A stretch of DNA of 64,000 nucleotides from contig NC_052505.1 in assembly GCF_014356525.2 (NCBI RefSeq), forward strand, positions 52,996,630-53,060,629, given 5' to 3'. This stretch comes from Nilaparvata lugens (Eukaryota > Arthropoda > Insecta > Hemiptera > Delphacidae). Position numbers and translations under genes: made by a program. The notes under the pieces are model-generated. The model was given only the letters and a program-made list of their open reading frames with translations, had not been told where the DNA came from and made no database searches. The stretch's first letter is position 1. Each line of letters begins with the position of its first letter. Below, piece by piece: positions 49,801-60,000 of the stretch.

Positions 49801-51797
49801 ATTGAAGAAAGATTATTGTTGAAATCAATAGAACGTATTTATTGATGAGAAATGTTTTTCAGGGGGAAAAATTGAGAATGGCTTTGTACAGTTGCTCTTG
49901 GCTAGATAAACCACAATGGATGAAGAGATGTCTTGTTCTCATGATAATGAAAGCCAATCAGCCATTGGAATTACGACCTTACGGCTTGTATGCCTTGAAC
50001 AAGAGTTGCATGGCAAATGTAAGTTGATCTGATTTCGTATTAAAATAGATAATTCAGCAAATCTATGGCATAAATTCTGATTAATTCATACATGACAACA
50101 CATGAAAGTTATTTCATTCATGTCTTGTACTACATTTTATGTTTGGAGACTTCGAGCAGGACTCCCTGCTCGATACCTATATACTCCCAGGTCCTATATA
50201 CCGGACCTGCACCTACAAAAAAAAAAAAAACGGCCACCTTAGGTGATGGCCGGCATTGATATATCAAATGGGAACTAGACAAACTGAGATCTTGACGAAC
50301 TGAGACGCCCTCTAACAGCAGATTAGTCCGGTAGTATGTAGGAGGTCCTGCTTCGAGTAAACTGACATCAAAATGGACTGACTTGATTTTCAATCTTGAG
50401 TTATAATGCCATGTGCACAATATTGCGATGTCAGTAAATGGAAGAATAATAATTCTCAAGTCAACCCGTGGATAATGGTTACGATAGTCACTGTCATCGT
50501 CATCGCATTGGAGTGCACAAGGCTTAAAGGAGTGACAAGATTGTCATTACGATGGTCATGGGTTCGATTCCCATATGGATCGGGTATTGATTTCATCATC
50601 CCATATTCAAGCACAGATTGAAGAACAGTGAATAAATAATGTGATGAAATCTACAGATGGAAAAATATATAAAGATATCAAGTCACAGACTTATGTGATC
50701 ATGATTATGAGAAGTCCATTCACAATCCAAATTAGAACTCCATCAGATGAGCATAATGAGTTACAATGTTTTTGAATTATTCAATTCCTTTTGAGCACTT
50801 CCATCAAAGTGTTTTGTGGAAATTGAATTATCATAGAAATGATTGATAGCCAACTCAATTTTGTCAAATTGGATTAATGATTTGAGAAGTTATTGGTTCT
50901 AAGATCAAACACCACTGAAAATGAGAGTTTCCTCTCATTTTCCCTCTCTTTATTTGAGTTTTTCAAAATTCTATGCAGTCCAGCTTCTTTTGGCTCAAAA
51001 ACAGGGTTTCGTGGGCACTTCGTGAAGATGGAAATAGACCCAAATATTCTGATTCTGGGGTACATCAGGATATCCGAACCACTTGATGCGCATTTGGGGG
51101 TCGCGACGACTGGGCCGCGAAATGGCCGATTCAAAATGGCGGATCCAGCATAAATTAAAACGGTAATAGAATGGTTACCATCCATAAAGTAGTTATTCAG
51201 AGAAGACTCTTGTGAAAAATTGAATGTTTTTGAAAAAGTGCATTTTTGTAGTTAAAATCATGTTTTAGGTGGAAATGTGTGATGACAAACTTGGTAGAAT
51301 AGTTCATTGTGATTCGATTCGCGTTTACTAGAGGTCTCTATTATGGATGGTAACCATTCTATTACCGTTTCAATTTATGCTGGATCCGCCATTTTGAATC
51401 GGCCATTACGCGGCCGAGTCGCGACCCCCAAATGCGCATCAAATGATTCGGATATCCTGATGTACCCCAGAATCAGAATATTTGGGTCTGTTTCCATCTT
51501 CAGGAGGTGCCCACGAAATCCCTTAAGTAACTGGACTGATGGATTCAGCTGCCCTTACACAGTCAATATTGTTGAAGAATATTGTATCTACTTATAACCT
51601 CAGGCCACAGTGTATATGACGTGCTTATTCTAGTTGTGTGGCCTGATGTTATAACTAGGTACTGACTTTGAAAGTCCAGCAACATTCTTTTATTCATTTA
51701 CTCTTCTTTCAATTTAATCTGATAATTTCATTTCCAGATGATGAAGGCCACATACACGTATGTGAATGTAGTCAATGAACTACTGAGTAGGAAATAG
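46865..51797 (+). CDS. Odorant receptor Or-A (7tm_6), complete, five exons
   Basis: Insect odorant receptor: a ligand-gated cation channel subunit in olfactory neuron dendrites that works with Orco. Exons: 46865-47655, 47925-48024, 49398-49499, 49863-50018 and 51738-51797, all with GT-AG borders (one phase-2 intron, then phase 0). They join without a stop to 402 aa, the normal family length. TAG directly precedes the ATG in frame, fixing the start. Hydrophobic segments lie near residues 24-45, 58-76, 122-142, 171-192, 275-297, 307-326 and 375-398. The TM3-TM4 loop has the family's LPEGYKTPLMY pattern. The C-terminus is diagnostic (ALYSCSWLDKPQWMKR, QPLELRPYGLYALN, ATYTYVNVVNELL). Intron 4 (1.7 kb) carries a MITE, a SINE and a foldback. 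It is divergent and not Orco. No canonical AATAAA was seen after the stop. Confidence 0.93.
50150..50362. mobile_element. MITE-like insertion in Or-A intron 4
   Basis: ACTTCGAGCAGGACTCCC at the left and the inverse of GGAGGTCCTGCTTCGAGT at the right form imperfect ends. Inner palindromes (CGAGCAGGACTCCCTGCTCG) and an A14 run lie between. Confidence 0.5.
50485..50680 (+). mobile_element. tRNA-like SINE in Or-A intron 4
   Basis: ATGGGTTCGATTCCCAT (50558-50574) forms a perfect tRNA T-arm (5-bp stem, 7-nt loop) and fits the pol III B box. No complete cloverleaf pairs upstream, and an AT-rich tail follows, so it is a SINE rather than a tRNA gene. Confidence 0.5.
51005..51527. mobile_element. Foldback element in Or-A intron 4
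   Basis: The left arm (51005-51188) starts GTTTCGTGGGCACTTCGTGA and contains GGGGGTCGCGACGACTGG and AAAATGGCGGATCCAGCAT. The right arm (51339-51527) is its near-exact inverse, ending GGTGCCCACGAAATCCC. The arms are about 185 bp and the loop about 150 bp. Transcribed as part of the intron, it would form a long hairpin. Confidence 0.8.
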
Positions 51798-52044
51798 AAT
51801 CACCATTCGAGGATAAATATCAAGAGAAACAGCTTAAACAATGAATGAGAATTTGTTGAAAGTTGAACTAAGATTTGATTGAAGAGAATTGAAAATATTA
51901 TGAAGGATACCTGAGTAATTTTTTTCAAGTACAGTATTGAGCTGAACCCTCTAAATAGGAAATGTCTGCTCAATCAGGAAATAATAATGTGTCCACCAGT
52001 CAAGTGGAGATGACAGTAAAGAAACCTTGGAGTTGTTGGTTTAT

Positions 52045-52236
52045 AGTAATTATTTTTTATTGCGGATGATGCATAAGCTTCTTGCTTGTTCGTGGGTAAT
52101 GAGAAGTGCGAGGGTGAATTATCAGATGATGAATATCTATTCGTTGGGATTTAACGGGATTCGAACTCTCGACCAGGTAGCACTAGCAGACTGAAGGGTG
52201 CAACGCCTGCCTTAGTCAACTAGGCTATGTGGCCGG
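52045..52236 (-). mobile_element. tRNA-derived SINE between the two receptor genes
   Basis: Read on the minus strand it starts GGCCACATAGCCTAGTTGAC (A-box-like) and carries GAGAGTTCGAATCCCG (B box) near 52165. Its tail includes CATTACCCACGAACAAGC and CATCATCCGCAATAAAAA, which recurs at 27040. The acceptor stem does not pair, so it is not a functional tRNA. Confidence 0.6.
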
Positions 52237-52311
52237 AGATTTATTTTATTGGAAATTATTCAGGTCTGAGAATGAAAAACACAACCTGTCAGTGTTTATA
52301 TCATTCATTCA

Positions 52312-52317
52312 TTTATT
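52312..52317 (-). terminator. Poly(A) signal of Or-B
   Basis: AATAAA on the minus strand lies 84 bp beyond the Or-B stop codon, a normal spacing. Confidence 0.55.
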
Positions 52318-52400
52318 TACAACATTTAATCAAAGTAGAAAAGATCGTTAGCAATGTATCTCAAAATGAGCAAGTTGATAGTTATGTTGAAATCCAAAGA

Positions 52401-55400
52401 TCAATTCAAGAATTCGTAGACTACGTTGACGTAGGTGTACGTTGCTTTGAAGAGCTGTAAAAAAACCATTAAGTTTGAAAAATGAGATTAATTTCGATCT
52501 TTAGCTCTTAGAACAATATGTTGTAGATTGGGAATATATTTTCCAATTTCAACCTTTGAATATTTCTTGTATTAGGAACATGGATTCAAGTTTTATAGAA
52601 TTATATAGTAGTTATTGATCAATCAGTCGTCTCCTTGGGCTCATCATCAATTAGCTTCTTATCGATACGTTGTTCTGAAGGTCAGCTTTTTGAGTGGTAA
52701 ATGAATGAATTGAATCTTTACATCAATAACTGCAATTTTGTTCTATTATCAGTTGGTTACTGGAATATCATTTCCTATTATCATCAATATGGAACAAATG
52801 ATTCAGCGAATGAGTTAGCAAGTTTTTATCGCTCATAGGCGAAACATCGATTCTTCTCTTCACTGTTTTAATGACATAGGATCAAGTCAGAATATTATGT
52901 CTGTGCTTGATTCTAGACAAAAATAAGTATCCATAAGAATTGAGTACAATACTGCTCGGTATTTTACTACAGGTGGTTTTTTTTAACATTTCCACTCGTT
53001 AGTAGTAAAATGTCTACCCTCCCCTCCGAGACAAAATTCAGAATAATTTTGTCAAACAATTAGGATTAAGAGATTAATTAAATATGAATTATTTCAAGAT
53101 TATATTAATTTGATCTGTGATCGTATAATTACATTTGCCATGTACTGTTTGTCCAGCACGTATAATCCATACGGTTTGAACTCTAAGGGTTGTTCTGCTC
53201 TGGCCATCATGATAAGTAGCGACTTTTTCATCCAGAGAGGTTTATTGATCCAAGAACTCTCGTATAGCGCTAGTCTAAGTCTGTCTCCCTGCAACCAATA
53301 ACGAAATTCAATTTAAAAAAAATATTCTCTAAGATAAAAATCAAGAGAAATGAATTGATTAGTGTAGTATAGTCTCAAAGTGTTTTAAGATATCAAAAGG
53401 AATGCAATATGTAGTGAATGTAGTGTAGAATGCACTATGAGCCTTTGGATTCAATTCTAAAGGGTAAAAACAAGGATAGTTTCAATTTTATAGATGAATA
53501 TCACAAGAGCAATTCTTCATTCTTAGATATCAACAATCGGTCAAATCTCTTTTCAGTTTTTATACTTTGTTCCATTTGTCAGCAGATGTTGAATACTATC
53601 TCTCGGCATCTTCCAAAACAGTCAAACGATCATAAATAAACTGAGGATTCTATTTTCCTATTTTCACTTTCCTATTATGATTTGTTCATTTTGAATTTTT
53701 GAATATTGTATTTGTATCACTTCTCAATTTTTCCTCTAAATTCAACCCACATTCACTCTATCATTCTATTATTTCGTGTAATTGATGATGTTTTAGTTTT
53801 TTTTGGGAAATAAATATTTATTTATTTATTTATTATTATTCTTCACAGTAAAAATCATTTCCGAACGTTAAGTTAGTGAGATAGTATCATATTGGAGTAG
53901 TATCACTATTGCAGTGGTGCTGACTGAGGGGGGTTTGGACTTTTAGAGAATTTTAGAAAATTCTCGTGTGGGGGGCACAAGAAAGAGGTCAGCAGTGTTA
54001 CAAATGACCACTGACGAAACTATCTTGTAAACAGAAAGAGGTTAAGGGGATGACGGGAGCTGAATTTCATTTAAACAAAGGGGGCAGGGTTCATGGTGTC
54101 TTGCGCTGTCTTGGGGTTGGGACTATTAAGGCTGTGCAAAGGCTAAGAATGAACTTTCTTCTGGTGATATTTTTTAAAGTTTTTCGAACTGTTTATCATC
54201 AAGCTATCAAAATGTTAAAGTTTTCTCAGAAAACATTTTTTTCCCATCAATACTTTTTGAGATATGAGCGCCCAAAGTTTAAATGTTAGGGACAGAACAT
54301 TTCAAATTCGGTAGGAGATAAGTCCATGAGATTTAGAGGAAAAATTCTTCATTATATTTTTGATTGAATAAAACCAAAATTTCTCGGAAATATCAATTTT
54401 TGAGAAAGTTTTTCATTTTACTAAAAATGACCAAACTTTTAGTTGTTGACACCTCAAGGATCAAAATTTCAAACACATATAACTTTTGACACAAAGCTCA
54501 GATCTCATCGTACTACACTTCATTTTTCTCGGCTCGTCAAGGCGGTCCAAAATCATGCATTGTGTCAAAAGTTATAAGTGTTTGAAATTTTGATCCTTGA
54601 GGTGTCCTTATCCTTATGCGCGCCTCCCACTAAGATGTACTGGAATGAAGTGCATCTAACGGGTGATTCTCATAGAACCATGTATGAATCTATGTGTGAA
54701 TTATCAATGTGAGGACAATGTAGTTGTTGATGATGGTTGAAGCTGAATATAAGGTGTTTTCCACAATACAAGGAGCATTGTTGTCAGGTTTACCTGGAAA
54801 CTTATATGAGATACAGCGCTCTACCTTGTCTCAGATTGTAGAGCACAAAAATAAGCCTATAGGGATTTTGAATTATACATCTAAATGTTGACAATCGGAA
54901 GATATTGTTGATAAAAACTAAAATTCATCAGAATTGATTTTTTCTTTAAATTTTTACTCGTTTTTGAAAAGTCATAACTCACTATCAAGAGTTCAGAATG
55001 ATTCAACTTTATTCAAAATGTTGTAATATAAAAAAAGGGCAGAAGCAAATTTTTCTGTCTGATTACTGGATTTGGCAGAAATTGCTGAAAACCGGAAAAT
55101 GAACCGAAAAATCGAGGTTTTTGGGCCAGCCTGTATTTAGCACAAGGAAATTTTCCATGAAAAATTGGTTCTGGACTTCTCTCATGCATCCAAACAATAT
55201 ATTAGAAAATCAGAACCACAGAATAAATAATTGCAAGCACATCTCCTTTTTCATCGCTATATTGACTGGACTTATATTGTCAAAGCTAGTCAAGCAGTAA
55301 TGATTCAATATGTATTGCGTGGTATTTTTTGTAGACTCCTCAAATAAATAGGAGGCTGTGATAACCATTCCAATACATCACATATTTTCTTTTTCCTTAT

Positions 55401-56985
55401 CTCAACCAAAGAACAGGATAGGTTGTATGAATGCAATCTATGTATTATTATAATGTTCGATGTTGCAATAAAGCACGATGCACATTTAATAACTCTGTAG
55501 TAAACAAATCGAAGAGAACAAACAGCCCTTATTGTTTACTGAAATAATGTATGAACACAGATTATTAACGAGTATCACATTATCAATCCCTGTTCTAGCA
55601 GGCTAATTCAGCTTTTCCTTATTCCCTCTCTCTTCCATGAGCTAACAATCAAGATACAATATCTCTCTGTCTCTACTTATCCAATTGATAATTTTTTCTA
55701 TTTGTTACAAGCTTGCCCGGCGAACTTCGTACCGCCAAAAAGGCAATGTATCTCAAGTCACACTTTATTTGGTGAATCATGAATTTTATCTGACAATCAA
55801 TATTTTCATTTACATCTCAATACGGACTTCCTATGTGCTTAATAATGCAGCATTTATTATTCCGAAAACCTATTCATCTCAATCAATTGGTAGTAATATC
55901 TATCAGTAAAGTGTTGAATCAAAAAAATAGATATTCATTTTTATAATAGATCATTGAAGATATTGACTTTTTTTGGAAGGGGAAAAAATAAAGCGCGCTA
56001 GCCTATTTTGATTAAATTAAAATCAATTCAAATATTAGATAGCCTATAGCTGTTTCCATATACCAACCTTGAGTAACAGCTAATATAAATCACATCATAA
56101 ACTTTCAAATACTATTACAGTATCACATCAGAATTGTATAATTCATGCAATATCAGACACACATACATACATCCATTTTGATATAAATATATAGAATGAA
56201 TTCTATACTTTCATGAACAAATTAATTTTCTCTGTTGATGTTGCATCGTTGATACGATTTTTCTTCACACATTGAATGTTTCTAAAATCAATAACACATT
56301 CATTATTCAATAATTTTTCATAGCATGTGTATCAACTTTTTCGCAGGTCAAACAGAACATTCTAAAAACATGTGTTGACTTCTAATAGAAATTCAACCTA
56401 AAATATTGAAAGATGAAAATTTAATAGGAACAGTCGTCAACAGCTTCTACAAATGAAATATCTCGACTATGTGTTCTTTTTATGAACGGCTCTACCTACC
56501 TACCTCATGCACGAGAAGGAGGTTACAAAGTCCATTTCTCAAGGATGGGGTGGACCCCCCATTAGTTTCCCAGAAGGGAGACTCATGCCAGTTGATAGAG
56601 CTGATAAATAACTATAAAGGGTATGAATTTGAAAAAACCGGTCAAGTCATTTTTGAGAAAATCGTGAAAAACATGGTTTTTAGTAATTATCCGCCATTCT
56701 TCTCAAGAATATTACGGAGCTCCTGCAATTTTCCCAGAAATGAGGCTCATGTCAGTTGATAGGACTTATAAATAGCTATCCATGGTATAAATTTGAAGAA
56801 AATCGTTAGAGCCGTTTTCGAGAAAACCCTGAAAAACATGATTTTTTAGTAATTATTCGCCATTTTTTCGCCATTGTGAATTCAATTTTATTGAATTTCT
56901 TATTGTCGGATCCTCATGGTATCTTCAGTTTAAAATTTCAAGTCAATCGGTTGATTAGGAATGGAGTTATCGTGTTCACAGACAT

Positions 56986-57020
<35 letters not shown>

Positions 57021-60000
57021 GACCAACACCCAAAAATCATGTTTTTGGACTCAGGGGACCTTGAAACGTATAGAAAACTTGAAATTGGGGTACCTTAATT
57101 TTTCTTGGAAAGCAATACTTCCCTTACCTATGGTAATAGGGCAAGGAAAGTAAAAAGGGTATAGAGGGAAAAGTTTGGAAGACAATTTTTGACCCCACAG
57201 TTCTGTTTAGGGTAGTAAGGAGGTAAACACATTAAAAATCCCCACCCCTACCCACTGTGCTAAGAGGGTGGGGGTGGTTCAAAGGTACCATTTTTTGGTT
57301 TTTCGCATTTAACTCGAAAATTATACATTTTTTAAACATGACTATTCCATAAAAAATTAAAGCTCACATAATTTCCTACAATATCGATTTCACAAATTTT
57401 TCTATATCTCTTTCACTTTTACCTTTGAACCACCCCTACTCCCTTAGCACAGGGGGTAGGGGTGGGGACTTTTGATAAGTTTACCTCCTTACTACCCTAA
57501 ACAGAACTGCGGGGTCAAAAATTGTCTTCCAAACTTTTCCTTCTATAACACTTCGTTGACTGGGCTAATCGGTAACACTTGATGACTCACACAACTTTCC
57601 TTGCTCATTGAACTGCAAGCCTCATTCTTAAACGATAATAATTTAGGGGAATAACATAATATTATGATTGGCAACATTTTTGAAACTACGGTTAGACTGC
57701 TGTATATGTGTATATATAATTACTAGCAGGAACCCGTGCTTCGCAAGGATCTATTTTCAAACTTGATAATCTAAAAACTTGACGTAATGAAATTTTGAAG
57801 AATTGAAAATAGGACTATAACCATCCCTGGTTAATTGAGAGTCCAGCCTATATACAAAATTTCAAGTTAATTAGTCCAGTAGTTCAGACGTGATGATGCG
57901 TCAAACATAATTTTCCTATCCCGTACGTGTATAAGCCAACTCTTTATTTTATTATAGATATGGTTAACGACTGCAAGAGATAGGAGTGTGGAACAGAATA
58001 GTTGTGAAACTATGATAGCGCCAGAAGTGTCTCAAACACAATATTAGGTATTACATGAACTTTTTGAAAGTGATTTGAAAAAAAATGTTAAATCAACAGA
58101 ACTGAAAGATATCAACCTTATCATTCAACTTCCATTTAGAGAGGCTTTTGTTTGAGCCGAATGAAATCTTCTATCTTCTATATATATTTATAAAAATGAA
58201 TGTCTGTTTGTGTGTTTGTTCCCTATGACTTGAAAAATATTTGACATAACGGCATGAAACTTTAGGAAAATGTTGTGTGAATATTGGGGATGGTTTCTGA
58301 CCAGAAATTTTAATAGGGTGGCTAATAATGATTATTTATCAATTCATTTTTTACAGACCTATGTTTTCGAAATTGTCGGCCCAGCGGCTACCGAAGAACG
58401 GAAAGATGATTATGATTCAAGATCATATTGAGATAATATGATTTAGCATCTGAAGTTACCAGCTGTAATAAACACGTCACCCTATGATAAATTGTGTAGG
58501 CTACTGGAATTACAACGGTAGTTTGGAGTTGAAGTGTAGTTGATTGGTACCAGCTGTAGATAATGGTTCCTTAGGAGACCTATACAAATAATTATCACTC
58601 CCCTATCATTGAGTAACCGGAAAATGTTGGGAAGAAATCTGGTGTGGTGCACTCACACAACTTTCCTTGCCGTTATGAAAATTGATCAACTGACGCTAGT
58701 GTTCCCGCGCATCTCATGTCTACTTTTCTAAGATCTCAGCCAGCTGGTGACAGGACAATAGCGTTGCAGACACACGAAGTCTGCTATCTCTTCATAGTGA
58801 ATGATTTAATAGAATTAACAGTTGCCAACAGTTTGCAATTGAAATAATAACATTTTCTCGAATTTCGAGGTTATTTTAAATATTGTGTGAAAATGTTACT
58901 GGACATTAATTGTAGAGATTGTCATACTCAATCTTTACCACTTGGAATTTTTTGTTTAAACTGTATCTGAAGCATGATAATTGGGAATCTAAAATCAAAC
59001 TTCGCATGGATGGGGCAGAGCTCCTGAATTTTTTAGATTTGGGACTTGTGGCAGTTGATAGAGCTTATCAATGACTATTTTTGGTATATATTTGATCAAA
59101 ATCGTTGGAGCCGTTTTCGAGAAAATCGCGAAAAACCCTGTTTTTGACAACATTTTCGCCATTTTAGCCGACATCTTCAATTGAATTTGATCGAAACTTT
59201 TCGTGTCGGATCCTTATAGTGTAAGGACCTCAAATTCCGAATTTCTAGTTATTCCGTTGATTGGTAGATGAGATATCGTGTACACAGACGCACATACACT
59301 CATACACACACACATACAGACCAATACCCAAAAACCACTTTTTTAGACTCAGGGGTCCTTGAAACGTATAGAAATTTAGAAATTGGGGTACCTAATTTTT
59401 TTCGGAAAGCAATAGTTTCCTTACCTATGGTAATAGGGCAAGGAAAGTAGAAATTATTCACCTGATGGAAGACAGTTGTTCATATTGCATTCACCTTATC
59501 ATGTTCATAACCTTACTAAATAGGATCCTTTTTCATCCTTTGAAACCATTAGAGGCAAAATATCTCAAAATCCGTTCTTAGTGTGCGTCTAGCATGTTTG
59601 AAGAATATTTGTGCAGAGTTTTAAGTCTGTCGGCCAATTAGTTTGAGCTGTAGTGTGATTTTACGAAAAAAAAAATTTCAAAAAATTCCCTCTCCTGGAC
59701 CCCTCTCTGCTCCTGGTCGGATTTTTGCTGCATAGATCTGATTTTTTTTCGTAGCTGAACAAAAAAGTTCCTCATGACTTTGCTGTGCAATGAGCGGTTA
59801 AAAAGTACAAAATTTTTGGGGGGCCCCAGCTCCCTCAGGGGGGCAAATTTCTGAAAATCCTTTCTTATTGGATGTTTTGAGGCTATCATAAACAATTGTG
59901 CAAAATTCCAAGTTTGTAGGCTCAGTAGTTTGGACTGTGGTGTGATTTCAGTCTGTCGGCGCTTAGCCTTTTATAGATATAGAGAAGAAGAAGAGAAGAA

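Noticed and set aside
50485..50680. Functional tRNA gene
   Set aside because: Only the T-arm is intact; acceptor and anticodon stems do not form. The same applies to 52147-52236.
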